A stretch of 37,896 bases of DNA from Bacillota bacterium (GTDB taxonomy: Bacteria; Bacillota; Clostridia; Monoglobales; Firm-18), in NCBI GenBank assembly GCA_023228885.1, contig JALOAJ010000024.1:1-37896 (forward strand), in the 5' to 3' direction. Positions 31,767 through 37,896 of the stretch are shown piece after piece. Numbering within the stretch: position 1 is the first letter of the stretch; each line of letters starts with the position of its first letter. A program made the position numbers and the translations under genes. Under the pieces are notes generated by a model, which did not search any database, was not told where the DNA came from, and was given only the letters and a program-made list of their open reading frames with translations.

Positions 31767-31817
31767 CTCCAGATATATATTTAAACCGATTATAAGTAAA
31801 TAATACGGTACTATTAT

Positions 31818-31846
31818 ATTTTAATATTTTTTGCGCATAATGTCAA
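31818..31846 (-). promoter_or_regulatory. SigA promoter of rny
   Basis: On the - strand a perfect TTGACA (31846-31841) and TAAAAT (31823-31818) are 17 bases apart. The leader before the SD would be about 45 bases. Confidence 0.8.
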
Positions 31847-32000
31847 GCAGTTTCGGCTTGTGACATAAAAAGCTTGTCTGCAATTGCCAAACATAGGAGA
31901 TTTCTTTTTTGTTTAAAAGCAAATTGATTCCAATATGCAATATTAGCCATCCCGTAATAAACAGGCAGGCATTATCATATATTCATACGGGGTGATTGTT

Positions 32001-32699
32001 TTGTTTTTTATATTAAAAAAGACTAATATATTGATTGTTTTACTTGCTTTTTTGGTGGGATGGATGTTTTATGTATCGCTTACCGCCGTTGCTCCGGCGA
32101 ATGCGCCGGCCCTGCCCGATACAATTGTGATAGACCCGGGGCATGGTGGGATGGATAGCGGGGCGGTTAGCGAAAACGGCGTTGAAGAAAAGAATATAAA
32201 CCTTGCAATAAGCTTGTTTTTGCGCGATATAGTGCAGGAAAACGGCATAAATGTTATTATGACGCGCATTGAGGATGTGTCATTGCACACCACCGAAAGC
32301 TCAAAAATAAGGGTGCAAAAACGCTCCGACCTTGATAAACGCAAACAGATTTTGAATGAAACGGGCGCTGTTGCGTTTATCAGCGTGCATACCAATAAAT
32401 TTGAGCAAAGCAAATATAGGGGCGCGCAGGTTTTTTATGCAAACAATGATAAAAGCAGGCAGCTTGGCTCTTTAATTCAAAAAAGCTTAATTGAAGGGCT
32501 GGCAGACGGCAACACCCGTGTTGAAAAAACAATTCCTTCGGGGGTGTATATGTTTAAGGGCACTCGTGAAACGGCAGTTATTGTGGAGTGCGGGTTTTTA
32601 TCAAACCCCGAAGAAGAAAAACTTTTGCAGCAGGAAGAATATCAAAAGCGTGTTGCAATGTGTATTTGGGAAGGGTTGCAAAAATATTTGACAAGCTAA
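32001..32699 (+). CDS. cwlD: N-acetylmuramoyl-L-alanine amidase CwlD (spore cortex)
   Basis: Starting at TTG 32001, just after GGGGTGAT, the protein has 232 residues. One N-terminal helix (about 7-30) acts as signal or anchor. The amidase_3 zinc site is intact: His in VIDPGHGGMDSGA, Glu in GVEEKNINL, His in ISVHTNKF, and the catalytic Glu in VIVECGFLSNPEEE. CwlD strips the peptide from muramic acid in cortex, and PdaA (also in this window) then deacetylates and cyclises to muramic lactam, the mark read by germination enzymes. The order PDTIVIDPGHGG and NKF-like segment favour CwlD over vegetative amidases; assignment also leans on the sporulation context. Its upstream neighbour rny is divergent. 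Confidence 0.9.
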   Translation: MFFILKKTNILIVLLAFLVGWMFYVSLTAVAPANAPALPDTIVIDPGHGGMDSGAVSENGVEEKNINLAISLFLRDIVQENGINVIMTRIEDVSLHTTESSKIRVQKRSDLDKRKQILNETGAVAFISVHTNKFEQSKYRGAQVFYANNDKSRQLGSLIQKSLIEGLADGNTRVEKTIPSGVYMFKGTRETAVIVECGFLSNPEEEKLLQQEEYQKRVAMCIWEGLQKYLTS

Positions 32700-32716
32700 G
32701 TTTTTTGTGATATTAT
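32688..32716 (+). promoter_or_regulatory. SigA promoter of the thiamine-transport operon
   Basis: A perfect TTGACA (32688-32693) and TATTAT (32711-32716) are 17 bases apart with an extended TGA. The -35 lies in the last codons of cwlD. Transcription would start near 32723, shortly before the riboswitch. Confidence 0.82.
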
Positions 32717-32759
32717 TTATAAAAATAAAGTGTTCGGCATGTTGGTGCCGAGCCAAAAA

Positions 32760-32842
32760 ATTGGGGAGCCGTAAATTGGCTGAGAGGAAGAACAATGTCT
32801 TCGACCCATTGACCTGATACGGATAATGCCGGCGTAGGGATA
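32760..32842 (+). promoter_or_regulatory. TPP riboswitch (THI element)
   Basis: The conserved TPP aptamer blocks are in order: GGGGAGCC (32763-32770), GGCTGAGA (32778-32785), a P3 hairpin GAAGA/TCTTC, GACCC (32803-32807), GACCTGAT (32811-32818) and GGATAATGCCGGCGTAGGGA (32821-32840). The pyrimidine-sensing (CTGAGA) and pyrophosphate-sensing (CCTGAT...GCG.AGGGA) sides are both intact. The closing P1 stem looks short. A six-pair hairpin (TCGGCA/TGCCGA) precedes it at about 32734-32751. It should turn the downstream genes off when TPP is plentiful. Confidence 0.95.
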
Positions 32843-32854
32843 ATAAAAATTATT

Positions 32855-32889
32855 AAGCCATATGCGTATTACCCGTATATGGCTTTTTT
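32855..32889 (+). terminator. Riboswitch expression-platform terminator
   Basis: A 12-pair stem (32855-32866 with 32874-32885, one G-U) with a seven-base loop is followed by six T (32884-32889). It lies directly after the TPP aptamer and 42 bases before the first gene, so control is most likely by premature termination. Confidence 0.92.
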
Positions 32890-32930
32890 GTATGAAGGCT
32901 TTGTTACAAGAGAAAGGGGAAGGTGAAAAA

Positions 32931-33227
32931 ATGTTCGTCAATGCAAGCGTTGCCATTCAGGTTTTGCCTGATGTTGAAGGGGAGGATATTATTCGTGTGG
33001 TTGATGAGGTTATAAGTTATATCAAATCAACCAAACTCCCGATGTTTGTCGGTCCTTTTGAAACAACAATTGAGGGGGATTATGACGCTTTAATGGATGT
33101 TTTGAAAAATTGCCAGCTTATTTGCATAAAAGCCGGCGCGCCAAGTGTTATGAGCTATGTTAAAATAGCGTATAATCCCAAGGGGGTTTGGAGCATTGAA
33201 AAAAAGGTTAAAAAGCATCACGGATAA
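32931..33227 (+). CDS. MTH1187/YqgV-family thiamine-binding protein
   Basis: From ATG 32931 (AAAGGGGAAGGTG upstream) the protein has 98 residues and is a single ferredoxin-like YkoF/MTH1187-type domain: NASVAIQVLPDVEGEDIIRVVDEVISYIKSTKLPMFVGPFETTIEGDYDALMDVLKNCQ. Members bind thiamine or its pyrimidine precursor; YkoF in Bacillus has two such domains. It sits first in the riboswitch operon, ahead of the ABC transporter, so it may act as a soluble binding or buffering protein for imported pyrimidine. The frame open to 32862 starts inside the terminator and is not used. It overlaps the permease gene. Confidence 0.88.
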   Translation: MFVNASVAIQVLPDVEGEDIIRVVDEVISYIKSTKLPMFVGPFETTIEGDYDALMDVLKNCQLICIKAGAPSVMSYVKIAYNPKGVWSIEKKVKKHHG

Positions 33228-33957
33228 AGCCTACCCTGCCATAGCGGGCGTTTTGATAATTATAATTTGGCATGTTATATCCGCCGCAGGCGGTGTGAGG
33301 GAATACCTTTTGCCTTCGCCTATGCGGGTTTTGTTTGCATTTGTTGAAACGCTGCCGGAACTTATGCAACATGCGGGCACAACGCTGTTTGAAGCTTTTG
33401 TTGGGCTGACCTTTGGCATTATGCTTGCATTTATAATGGCGGTTATAATGGATAGGGCGGATTTTTTTTATAGGGCGTTTTACCCTGTGCTTGTGGTATC
33501 GCAAACGATACCTGCTATTGCCGTTGCGCCGCTGCTTGTATTGTGGCTGGGCTACGGCGTGGCGCCTAAAATAGCGCTTGTGGTTTTGGTGTGCTTTTTC
33601 CCGATTGCAATAGGTATGTTAGACGGCTTTAAAAGTATCGACCGCGATGCAGTTGTGTTGCTTCGGGCGATGGGCGCAACATCGGGTCAGGTTTTTTATC
33701 ATATTAAGCTGCCGTCCTGCCTTGGCGGTTTTTTTGCAGGGCTTAAAATTTCTGTTTCATATGCTGTTGTCGGGGCTGTTATTGCAGAATGGCTGGGTGG
33801 GAATGCAGGGCTTGGGGTGTATATGACAAGGGTGAGGAAATCGTATGCATACGACAAAATGTTTGCGGTGATTATTTTTATAAGCATAATCAGCCTTTTA
33901 TTGATTAAGGCTGTTGCGATTTTGGAGAAATATTCAATGCCATGGAAAGATAAATAG
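33196..33957 (+). CDS. thiX: ABC transporter permease ThiX-type (thiamine pyrimidine precursor uptake)
   Basis: A 253-residue inner-membrane permease of the nitrate/sulfonate/taurine-like (SsuC/ThiX) group, with about six helices and the EAA loop VVLLRAMGATSGQVFYHIKLPSCLGGFFAGLKISV that contacts the ATPase. The helix-rich N-terminus starts AYPAIAGVLIIIIWHVISA. It should form the channel for the ThiY-bound pyrimidine. TTG start at 33196 lies inside the upstream gene with GGGGG ten bases before. The ThiX name comes from operon order (permease, binding protein, ATPase) under a TPP riboswitch; sequence alone would allow other substrates. Confidence 0.9.
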   Translation: MKKRLKSITDKAYPAIAGVLIIIIWHVISAAGGVREYLLPSPMRVLFAFVETLPELMQHAGTTLFEAFVGLTFGIMLAFIMAVIMDRADFFYRAFYPVLVVSQTIPAIAVAPLLVLWLGYGVAPKIALVVLVCFFPIAIGMLDGFKSIDRDAVVLLRAMGATSGQVFYHIKLPSCLGGFFAGLKISVSYAVVGAVIAEWLGGNAGLGVYMTRVRKSYAYDKMFAVIIFISIISLLLIKAVAILEKYSMPWKDK

Positions 33958-33976
33958 TTTGCAAAGGACGGTTAGC

Positions 33977-34951
33977 ATGAAAAGATTGATTTTTATTATG
34001 ATTTTATGTTTGAGTTTATCCGGATGCTTGGTGTACAAGCCAAACAGCGGCAAAACCCGTGTAACGGTTGTTCTTGATTGGGTGCCTAACACCAATCATA
34101 CGGGGATGTATCTGGCAAAGGATTTGGGGTACTACGCCGAAGAAGGGCTTGAAGTTAACATAATTCAGCCGCCGGAGGATGGGGCGGTGCCTCTTGTTGC
34201 CTCCGGCAAGGCGGATTTTGGCATAAGCTTTCAAGAGGAGCTTGCTTTTGCGCTGACTGCGGATGTGCCGCTGCCTGTGACGGCGGTGGCAGCGATTTTA
34301 CAGCATAACACCTCCGGCATAATTTCGTTAAAAGAAAAAGGTATAACAAGCCCAAAAAAGATGGAAAACAAAATTTACGCCACATGGAGCGCACCGATAG
34401 AGCAGGCAATTTTAAAAAATGTTATAGAAGCAGACGGCGGCGATTTTCAAAAGGTTAAAATGGTGCCCACTACCGTGACGGATGTGGCGGCGGCAATTCA
34501 AACAAACATTGATGCGGTTTGGGTTTATTACGGCTGGGACGGCGTTGCCATGGAGGAAAAAGGGCTTGAAACAAACTTTTTTGCTTTCAGCGACATAAAC
34601 GCTGTGTTGGATTTTTACACGCCAATCGTGGTTTCTGGCAATGATTACTTAAAAGACAATGCCGACACCGCAAAGAAGTTTTTAAACGCAACCGCAAAAG
34701 GCTACCAATATGCCGTCGAAAACCCTGTCGAGGCGGCGCAATGCATTGTGAAAAACGTTTCGGAAATGGATATTTCGCTGGCACAAAAAAGCCAAATGTA
34801 TTTAAAGGATAAATATATTGCGGATGCGCCCAAATGGGGCGTTATAGATGCCGCGCGGTGGTCCGCTTTTTATGATTGGCTTTATGATAGCGCCCTAATC
34901 CCCATACAGCTTGGGGAGCAAGGCTTTACAAACGAGTATTTACAGCGATGA
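33977..34951 (+). CDS. thiY: ABC transporter substrate-binding lipoprotein ThiY-type
   Basis: From ATG 33977 (AAAGGAC upstream) the protein has 324 residues. The N-terminus KRLIFIMILCLSLSGCLV is a lipoprotein signal with lipobox LSGC. The mature part is an NMT1/THI5-like fold: VTVVLDWVPNTNHTGMYLAKDLGYYAEEGLEVNII, SGKADFGISFQEELAFAL, VAAILQHNTSGIISL and a WSAPIEQAIL segment. NMT1-like ThiY proteins bind formylaminopyrimidine or hydroxymethylpyrimidine; the DWxPNTNHTG motif is typical. It is held to the outer face of the membrane and delivers ligand to ThiX. Its stop overlaps the thiZ start (ATGA). The frame extends upstream to 33914 within thiX, not used. Confidence 0.93.
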   Translation: MKRLIFIMILCLSLSGCLVYKPNSGKTRVTVVLDWVPNTNHTGMYLAKDLGYYAEEGLEVNIIQPPEDGAVPLVASGKADFGISFQEELAFALTADVPLPVTAVAAILQHNTSGIISLKEKGITSPKKMENKIYATWSAPIEQAILKNVIEADGGDFQKVKMVPTTVTDVAAAIQTNIDAVWVYYGWDGVAMEEKGLETNFFAFSDINAVLDFYTPIVVSGNDYLKDNADTAKKFLNATAKGYQYAVENPVEAAQCIVKNVSEMDISLAQKSQMYLKDKYIADAPKWGVIDAARWSAFYDWLYDSALIPIQLGEQGFTNEYLQR

Positions 34952-35715
34952 ACATTTTAAAGGCTGAGGATATCAGCGTAAGCTATGACAGCTCCCTCGT
35001 TATAAAAGATGTTTCGCTTAACCTTAATAAAGGCGAGGTTGTTTGCCTGCTTGGCGCAAGCGGAATCGGCAAAAGCACATTGTTCGGCGTTTTGTCGGGG
35101 GTGCATCTGCCGGATTTGGGGCGCGTTTTTTTAAAAGGGAAGGAGATAACCGGCAAGGCAGGCGAAATTAGCTATATGCAGCAGCGGGATTTACTGCTGC
35201 CGTATAAGACGATTATGGAAAATGTGAGTTTGCCGCTTATAATAAACGGGGCAAGCAAAAAAGATGCGTATATGGCGGCGGGGGCTTATTTTGAAAGCTT
35301 TGGGCTTACCGGCTGCGAAAAAAAATATCCGAACCAGCTTTCGGGCGGAATGCGGCAGCGGGCGGCGCTTTTGAGAACATATTTGTTTAAAAGCGATATT
35401 ATTTTGCTTGACGAGCCGTTTTCTGATTTGGATGTTATAACAAAGCATGCCATGCAAACATGGTTTTTAAGCATCGCGGAAAAACTTGGCGTTACTGCTC
35501 TATTTATAACACACGATATTGATGAGGCGATTTTTTTGTCGGACAGGATTTATGTTATGACCGGCAAACCGGGTAAAATAGCAAACGAAATTAACATATT
35601 ATCGCAAAAACCGCGGCAGGCTGAATTTGCCGTTTCGGCAGAATTTAATGCATATAAAAGAAAAATAATGGACATACTAAAAAACGACAGTTTTTTCAGC
35701 TTCGTTGGGTTATAA
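34948..35715 (+). CDS. thiZ: ABC transporter ATP-binding protein ThiZ-type
   Basis: A 255-residue ATPase. Walker A is LLGASGIGKSTLFGVLSG (about 34-51), the Q-loop lies in SYMQQRDLLLPYKTIMENV, the signature is LSGGMRQRAALLRTY, Walker B LLDEPFSDLD and the switch His in LFITHDIDEAIFLSDR. It powers ThiXY. It belongs to the SsuB/TauB/ThiZ-like cluster by the DLLLPYKTIMENVSLPL stretch. ATG overlaps thiY. No terminator with a T-run follows; an inverted repeat spans its stop codon before spoIIAA. Confidence 0.92.
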   Translation: MNILKAEDISVSYDSSLVIKDVSLNLNKGEVVCLLGASGIGKSTLFGVLSGVHLPDLGRVFLKGKEITGKAGEISYMQQRDLLLPYKTIMENVSLPLIINGASKKDAYMAAGAYFESFGLTGCEKKYPNQLSGGMRQRAALLRTYLFKSDIILLDEPFSDLDVITKHAMQTWFLSIAEKLGVTALFITHDIDEAIFLSDRIYVMTGKPGKIANEINILSQKPRQAEFAVSAEFNAYKRKIMDILKNDSFFSFVGL

Positions 35716-35766
35716 TATACAACGAAAGAAAATTATGCAAACGGTCAGACAGGGCGGCAAGCCGCC
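35701..35766. repeat. Inverted repeats between thiZ and spoIIAA
   Basis: TTCGTTG (35701-35707) and CAACGAA (35720-35726) flank a 12-base centre holding a TATAAT. A second perfect repeat, GGCGGC-AA-GCCGCC (35753-35766), stands 11 bases before the spoIIAA ribosome site GGAGGT. Neither has a T-run. I cannot recognise a SigH promoter here. Confidence 0.55.
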
Positions 35767-35787
35767 GACTGGTGATTGGAGGTTAAT

Positions 35788-36120
35788 ATGCGTCTGGAAA
35801 AAAAGGGCGAGGTGCTCATTGTGCGGTTAGAGGGCGAGCTTGACCACCATTATGCGTCAAAAATCAAAGATGCCATTGATGGTGCGGTTATGGTGGGGGA
35901 TGTTCGTAAAATAGCTTTTGATTTTTCCCGCGTTGGGTTTATGGACAGCTCCGGGATAGGAACGATAATGGGCAGATACAAGCTTATGCAGGCTGTGGGA
36001 GGCAGCGTAAGCGCTTTTGGTGTGTCCAAAAGGCTGGACAAGCTGATTTCAATGTCGGGCGTTAAAAAAATAATCAGTATTTATAAAAATGAACAAGATG
36101 CGACAAGGGGGGTTGGTTGA
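35788..36120 (+). CDS. spoIIAA: Anti-sigma-F factor antagonist SpoIIAA
   Basis: From ATG 35788 (TGGAGGT upstream) the protein has 110 residues, one STAS domain. The phosphorylation site is in FMDSSGIGTIMGRYK; by position Ser55 (second Ser) matches Bacillus Ser58. Unphosphorylated SpoIIAA takes SpoIIAB off SigF; SpoIIAB can phosphorylate it to reset the switch, and SpoIIE dephosphorylates it. Other conserved parts are VRLEGELDHHYA and SVSAFGVSKRLDKLISMSGV. First gene of the spoIIA operon. The four-residue upstream extension in frame (from TTG 35776) overlaps the ribosome site. Confidence 0.95.
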   Translation: MRLEKKGEVLIVRLEGELDHHYASKIKDAIDGAVMVGDVRKIAFDFSRVGFMDSSGIGTIMGRYKLMQAVGGSVSAFGVSKRLDKLISMSGVKKIISIYKNEQDATRGVG

Positions 36121-36121
36121 T

Positions 36122-36559
36122 TTGGGTCACTCAAACGATATGATGATTCGTTTCCCGAACAAATCGGCAAACGAGGGTTTTGCAAGGGTTGCCGTTGCCG
36201 CCTTTGTCGCACAGCTTGATGTTACCGTCGAGGAGCTGTCCGATATAAAAACGGCGGTGTCGGAGGCGGTAACAAATGCCATTGTGCATGGCTATGAAAA
36301 TTTAAAGGGTTACATAACGGTTAAATGCAAGATATGCGATTGTGTGGTTGAAATATCCGTTTCAGACAGCGGGCACGGCATTGCAGACATTGAAAAGGCG
36401 CGACAGCCTCTTTACACCTCACGCCCGGAGCATGAGCGCAGCGGAATGGGCTTTACCGTTATGGAAACATTTATGGACGGAATTGAGATTACATCGGCGT
36501 TAGGTGTTGGAACCACCGTCGTTATGAAAAAGAAAGTATCTGCCGGGCAGCAAGACTAA
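36122..36559 (+). CDS. spoIIAB: Anti-sigma-F factor and kinase SpoIIAB
   Basis: With TTG 36122 as start the protein has 145 residues, as in Bacillus (146). AAGGGGGG (36105-36112) is nine bases upstream; an ATG at 36089 lies before that site within spoIIAA and is unlikely. GHKL-kinase motifs: N box EAVTNAIVHGYEN, G1 DSGHGIADIEKARQPLYTSRPEHERSGMGFTVMETFMD, and the lid with ATP-contacting Gly-rich RSGMGF. It holds SigF inactive with ATP and phosphorylates SpoIIAA. The stop of spoIIAA ends one base before its start. Its closeness to oriC differs from Bacillus. Confidence 0.96.
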   Translation: MGHSNDMMIRFPNKSANEGFARVAVAAFVAQLDVTVEELSDIKTAVSEAVTNAIVHGYENLKGYITVKCKICDCVVEISVSDSGHGIADIEKARQPLYTSRPEHERSGMGFTVMETFMDGIEITSALGVGTTVVMKKKVSAGQQD

Positions 36560-36580
36560 ATCAGAAGGGATTGACTTTTT

Positions 36581-37315
36581 ATGCAGACGGATATTTTTTT
36601 TGACATAGAGCTGGCAAAATCAGGTAATATGGATGCCCGGTCAAAAATTGTTGAGGAAAATACCGGCCTTGTATGGAGCATCGTCAGAAGGTATTTGGGC
36701 AGGGGGCATGACTCTGATGATTTATATCAGGTGGGCTGTATAGGGCTTATAAAAGCGATACAAAAATTTGACACATCGTATGGCGTTAAATTTTCAACCT
36801 ATGCGGTGCCTATGATAATGGGCGAAATAAAAAGATATATACGGGACGATGGCATAATAAAGGTTAGCCGAAGCTTAAAAGAGCTTGCACTACGAGCGCG
36901 GATTGTTAAAGAATCGTTGCAAAAAACGCTGTGCAAAGAGCCTACCGTTGCTGAAATAGCCCGTGAAATGGGGATAGAGGTTGCGGAATTGGTTATGGCG
37001 CTTGATGCGCTGACCCTTCCTGAATCGCTAAGCGGCGTTTACGGCACAAATGACGAAAGGGAGCTTATAGAAAAAATAGATGACGGCTGCCCTGAAGAAA
37101 ACGAAATTATTGACCGTCTTACAATTAAAGAAGCCTTGTCACAGCTTGCCGTCAAGGAGCGGCAAATAATAACCCTTAGATATTTTCAACAAAAGACGCA
37201 AACGCAAATTGCGAAAATGCTTGGCATCTCGCAGGTTCAGGTTTCTCGAATAGAAAAAAGAGTGCTTGGCAAGATGAGGGAAAGGTTAACGGAGGGCATT
37301 GAGCAGCACAGGTAA
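36581..37315 (+). CDS. sigF: RNA polymerase forespore sigma factor SigF
   Basis: A 244-residue sigma-70-family factor. Region 2 has ENTGLVWSIVRRYLGRGHDSDDLYQVGCIGLIKAIQKFDTSYGVKFSTYAVPMIMGEIKRYIRDDG, region 3 SRSLKELALRARIVKE, and region 4 with helix-turn-helix TQTQIAKMLGISQVQVSRIEKRVLGKM. SigF and SigG are close; the position after spoIIAB identifies SigF. It is the first compartment-specific sigma of the forespore and controls spoIIR, sigG, spoIVB and others. ATG start preceded by AGAAGGGATTG. Short spacing from spoIIAB shows one operon. Confidence 0.95.
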   Translation: MQTDIFFDIELAKSGNMDARSKIVEENTGLVWSIVRRYLGRGHDSDDLYQVGCIGLIKAIQKFDTSYGVKFSTYAVPMIMGEIKRYIRDDGIIKVSRSLKELALRARIVKESLQKTLCKEPTVAEIAREMGIEVAELVMALDALTLPESLSGVYGTNDERELIEKIDDGCPEENEIIDRLTIKEALSQLAVKERQIITLRYFQQKTQTQIAKMLGISQVQVSRIEKRVLGKMRERLTEGIEQHR

Positions 37316-37325
37316 AGCTATTGCT

Positions 37326-37355
37326 GTATATAAATTCTGTTTTTGAAGAATAATA
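37326..37355 (+). promoter_or_regulatory. Possible SigG promoter for spoVA genes
   Basis: GTATA (37326-37330) fits the SigG -35 and AATAATA (37349-37355) fits its -10 at six of seven positions, with 18 bases between. It stands in the gap between sigF and spoVAC. In Bacillus the spoVA operon is SigG-driven. Confidence 0.45.
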
Positions 37356-37420
37356 TATTACGGCTGTATATTAAAATAAAGCTTTATCATGTTGCAGGCA
37401 GAAAGGGAATGGGCGTTAAT

Positions 37421-37864
37421 ATGGATAACACTTTTACAAACCAACAATATCAAGACTATGTGAAGCAAAAAGCCCCAAAATCAAATATTGTTAAAAACAC
37501 CGTTTTGGCGTTTATAGTGGGCGGGATTATTTGTATGATTGGGCAGGCTTTTTCGGATTATATGGAGTATCGCGGCGTAGCGGGTGAAAATATAAAAAGC
37601 GCATTGCCCACAATAATGGTGGCGCTTGGCGCATTTTTTACCGGCATTGGGTTATATGATAAGCTTGCCAAGCACGCCGGGGCAGGAACGATAGTGCCGA
37701 TAACCGGTTTTGCAAACGCTGTTGTTTCACCTGCTGTTGAATATAAGCCGGAAGGGCATGTTATGGGCGTGGGGGCAAAAATGTTCACGGTGGCAGGGCC
37801 TGTTATAGTTTTTGGCACAATTGCCTCGATTGTGGTGGGTTTTTTTTATTACCTTTTCGGATAA
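37421..37864 (+). CDS. spoVAC: Stage V sporulation protein SpoVAC
   Basis: From ATG 37421 the protein has 147 residues, close to Bacillus SpoVAC (150). It begins MDNTFTNQQYQDYVKQKAPKSNIVKN, then helices VLAFIVGGIICMIGQAF, a region LGAFFTGIGLYDKLAKHAGAGTIVPITGFANAVVSPAVEYKPEGHVMGVGAKMFTVAGPVIVFG, and a last helix IASIVVGFFYYLF. SpoVAC is a membrane part of the channel moving calcium-dipicolinate into spores and out at germination, and behaves as a mechanosensitive channel. The in-frame ATG at 37409 is too close to its ribosome site. spoVAD and spoVAE would be expected beyond the window; spoVAA and spoVAB, found before spoVAC in Bacillus, are absent. Confidence 0.95.
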   Translation: MDNTFTNQQYQDYVKQKAPKSNIVKNTVLAFIVGGIICMIGQAFSDYMEYRGVAGENIKSALPTIMVALGAFFTGIGLYDKLAKHAGAGTIVPITGFANAVVSPAVEYKPEGHVMGVGAKMFTVAGPVIVFGTIASIVVGFFYYLFG

Positions 37865-37896
37865 TAAGCCCATTTTATATGGCATTATGTTTTGAA

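Noticed and set aside
31976..31983. CATATATT resembling a SigE -10 before cwlD
   Set aside because: The start of transcription would fall on the cwlD ribosome site and I see no matching -35 at the right distance.
35680..35716. SigA promoter using TATAAT at 35711 for spoIIAA
   Set aside because: The hexamer 17 bases upstream (CAGTTT) is a poor -35, and the TATAAT overlaps the thiZ stop and the centre of an inverted repeat.
1..37896. Insertion sequences, prophage, CRISPR, toxin-antitoxin or defence genes
   Set aside because: No transposase, integrase, regularly spaced repeats or nuclease-type accessory proteins were seen; all larger frames match core families.

Overview
The window comes from an endospore-forming, low-to-mid GC Firmicute, most likely a member of the Clostridia. 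Evidence is the full-length sporulation set (spo0A, spoIVB, pdaA, cwlD, spoIIAA-spoIIAB-sigF, spoVAC) next to a Gram-positive origin block (dnaA-dnaN-yaaA-recF-remB-gyrB-gyrA), plus strong GGAGG-type ribosome binding sites and many TTG start codons. No genus can be assigned from the sequence alone. I see no mobile element, CRISPR array, rRNA or tRNA gene.

Layout. 1-11.8 kb, + strand: a U32-peptidase-family tRNA hydroxylation protein (cut by the window edge), rdgB, an orphan WalK-like histidine kinase and mnmG, ending in a terminator that overlaps the next gene's ribosome binding site; then a YkuS-like small gene, nifS-iscU-mnmA-pcrA, yerC, a methyltransferase and a cold-shock gene framed by palindromes. 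11.85-14.5 kb, - strand: a lipid glycosyltransferase, a CCA-adding-enzyme family protein and an unlisted 53-residue ORF. 14.7-17.7 kb, + strand: pdaA, spoIVB, spo0A. 17.7-26.7 kb: the replication origin block with oriC between dnaA and dnaN (DnaA boxes plus a DnaA-trio tract). 26.7-29.3 kb: a secreted copper-amine-oxidase-N-like protein, a two-helix membrane protein and a DUF4080-type radical SAM protein. 29.3-31.8 kb, - strand: rny-ymdB. 32.0-32.7 kb: cwlD. 32.7-35.7 kb: a TPP-riboswitch-controlled thiamine-precursor transport operon. 35.8-37.9 kb: spoIIAA-spoIIAB-sigF-spoVAC, with spoVA genes presumably continuing beyond the window.

How it fits together. Several genes serve the tRNA wobble uridine: MnmG, NifS as sulfur donor, MnmA, and the U32 protein. 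A second theme is sporulation: Spo0A starts the programme, SpoIIAA/AB/SigF fire in the forespore, SpoIVB signals to the mother cell, CwlD and PdaA make cortex muramic-delta-lactam, and SpoVAC helps load dipicolinate. The striking feature is the placement of these sporulation loci within about 18 kb of oriC, with spo0A directly upstream of dnaA. The individual gene families are all known; I did not find a convincing new multi-gene system. The less ordinary observations are regulatory (a terminator/SD overlap, mini-ORF leaders at dnaA and dnaN, an unusual rny start, a spoIVB leader hairpin) and positional.
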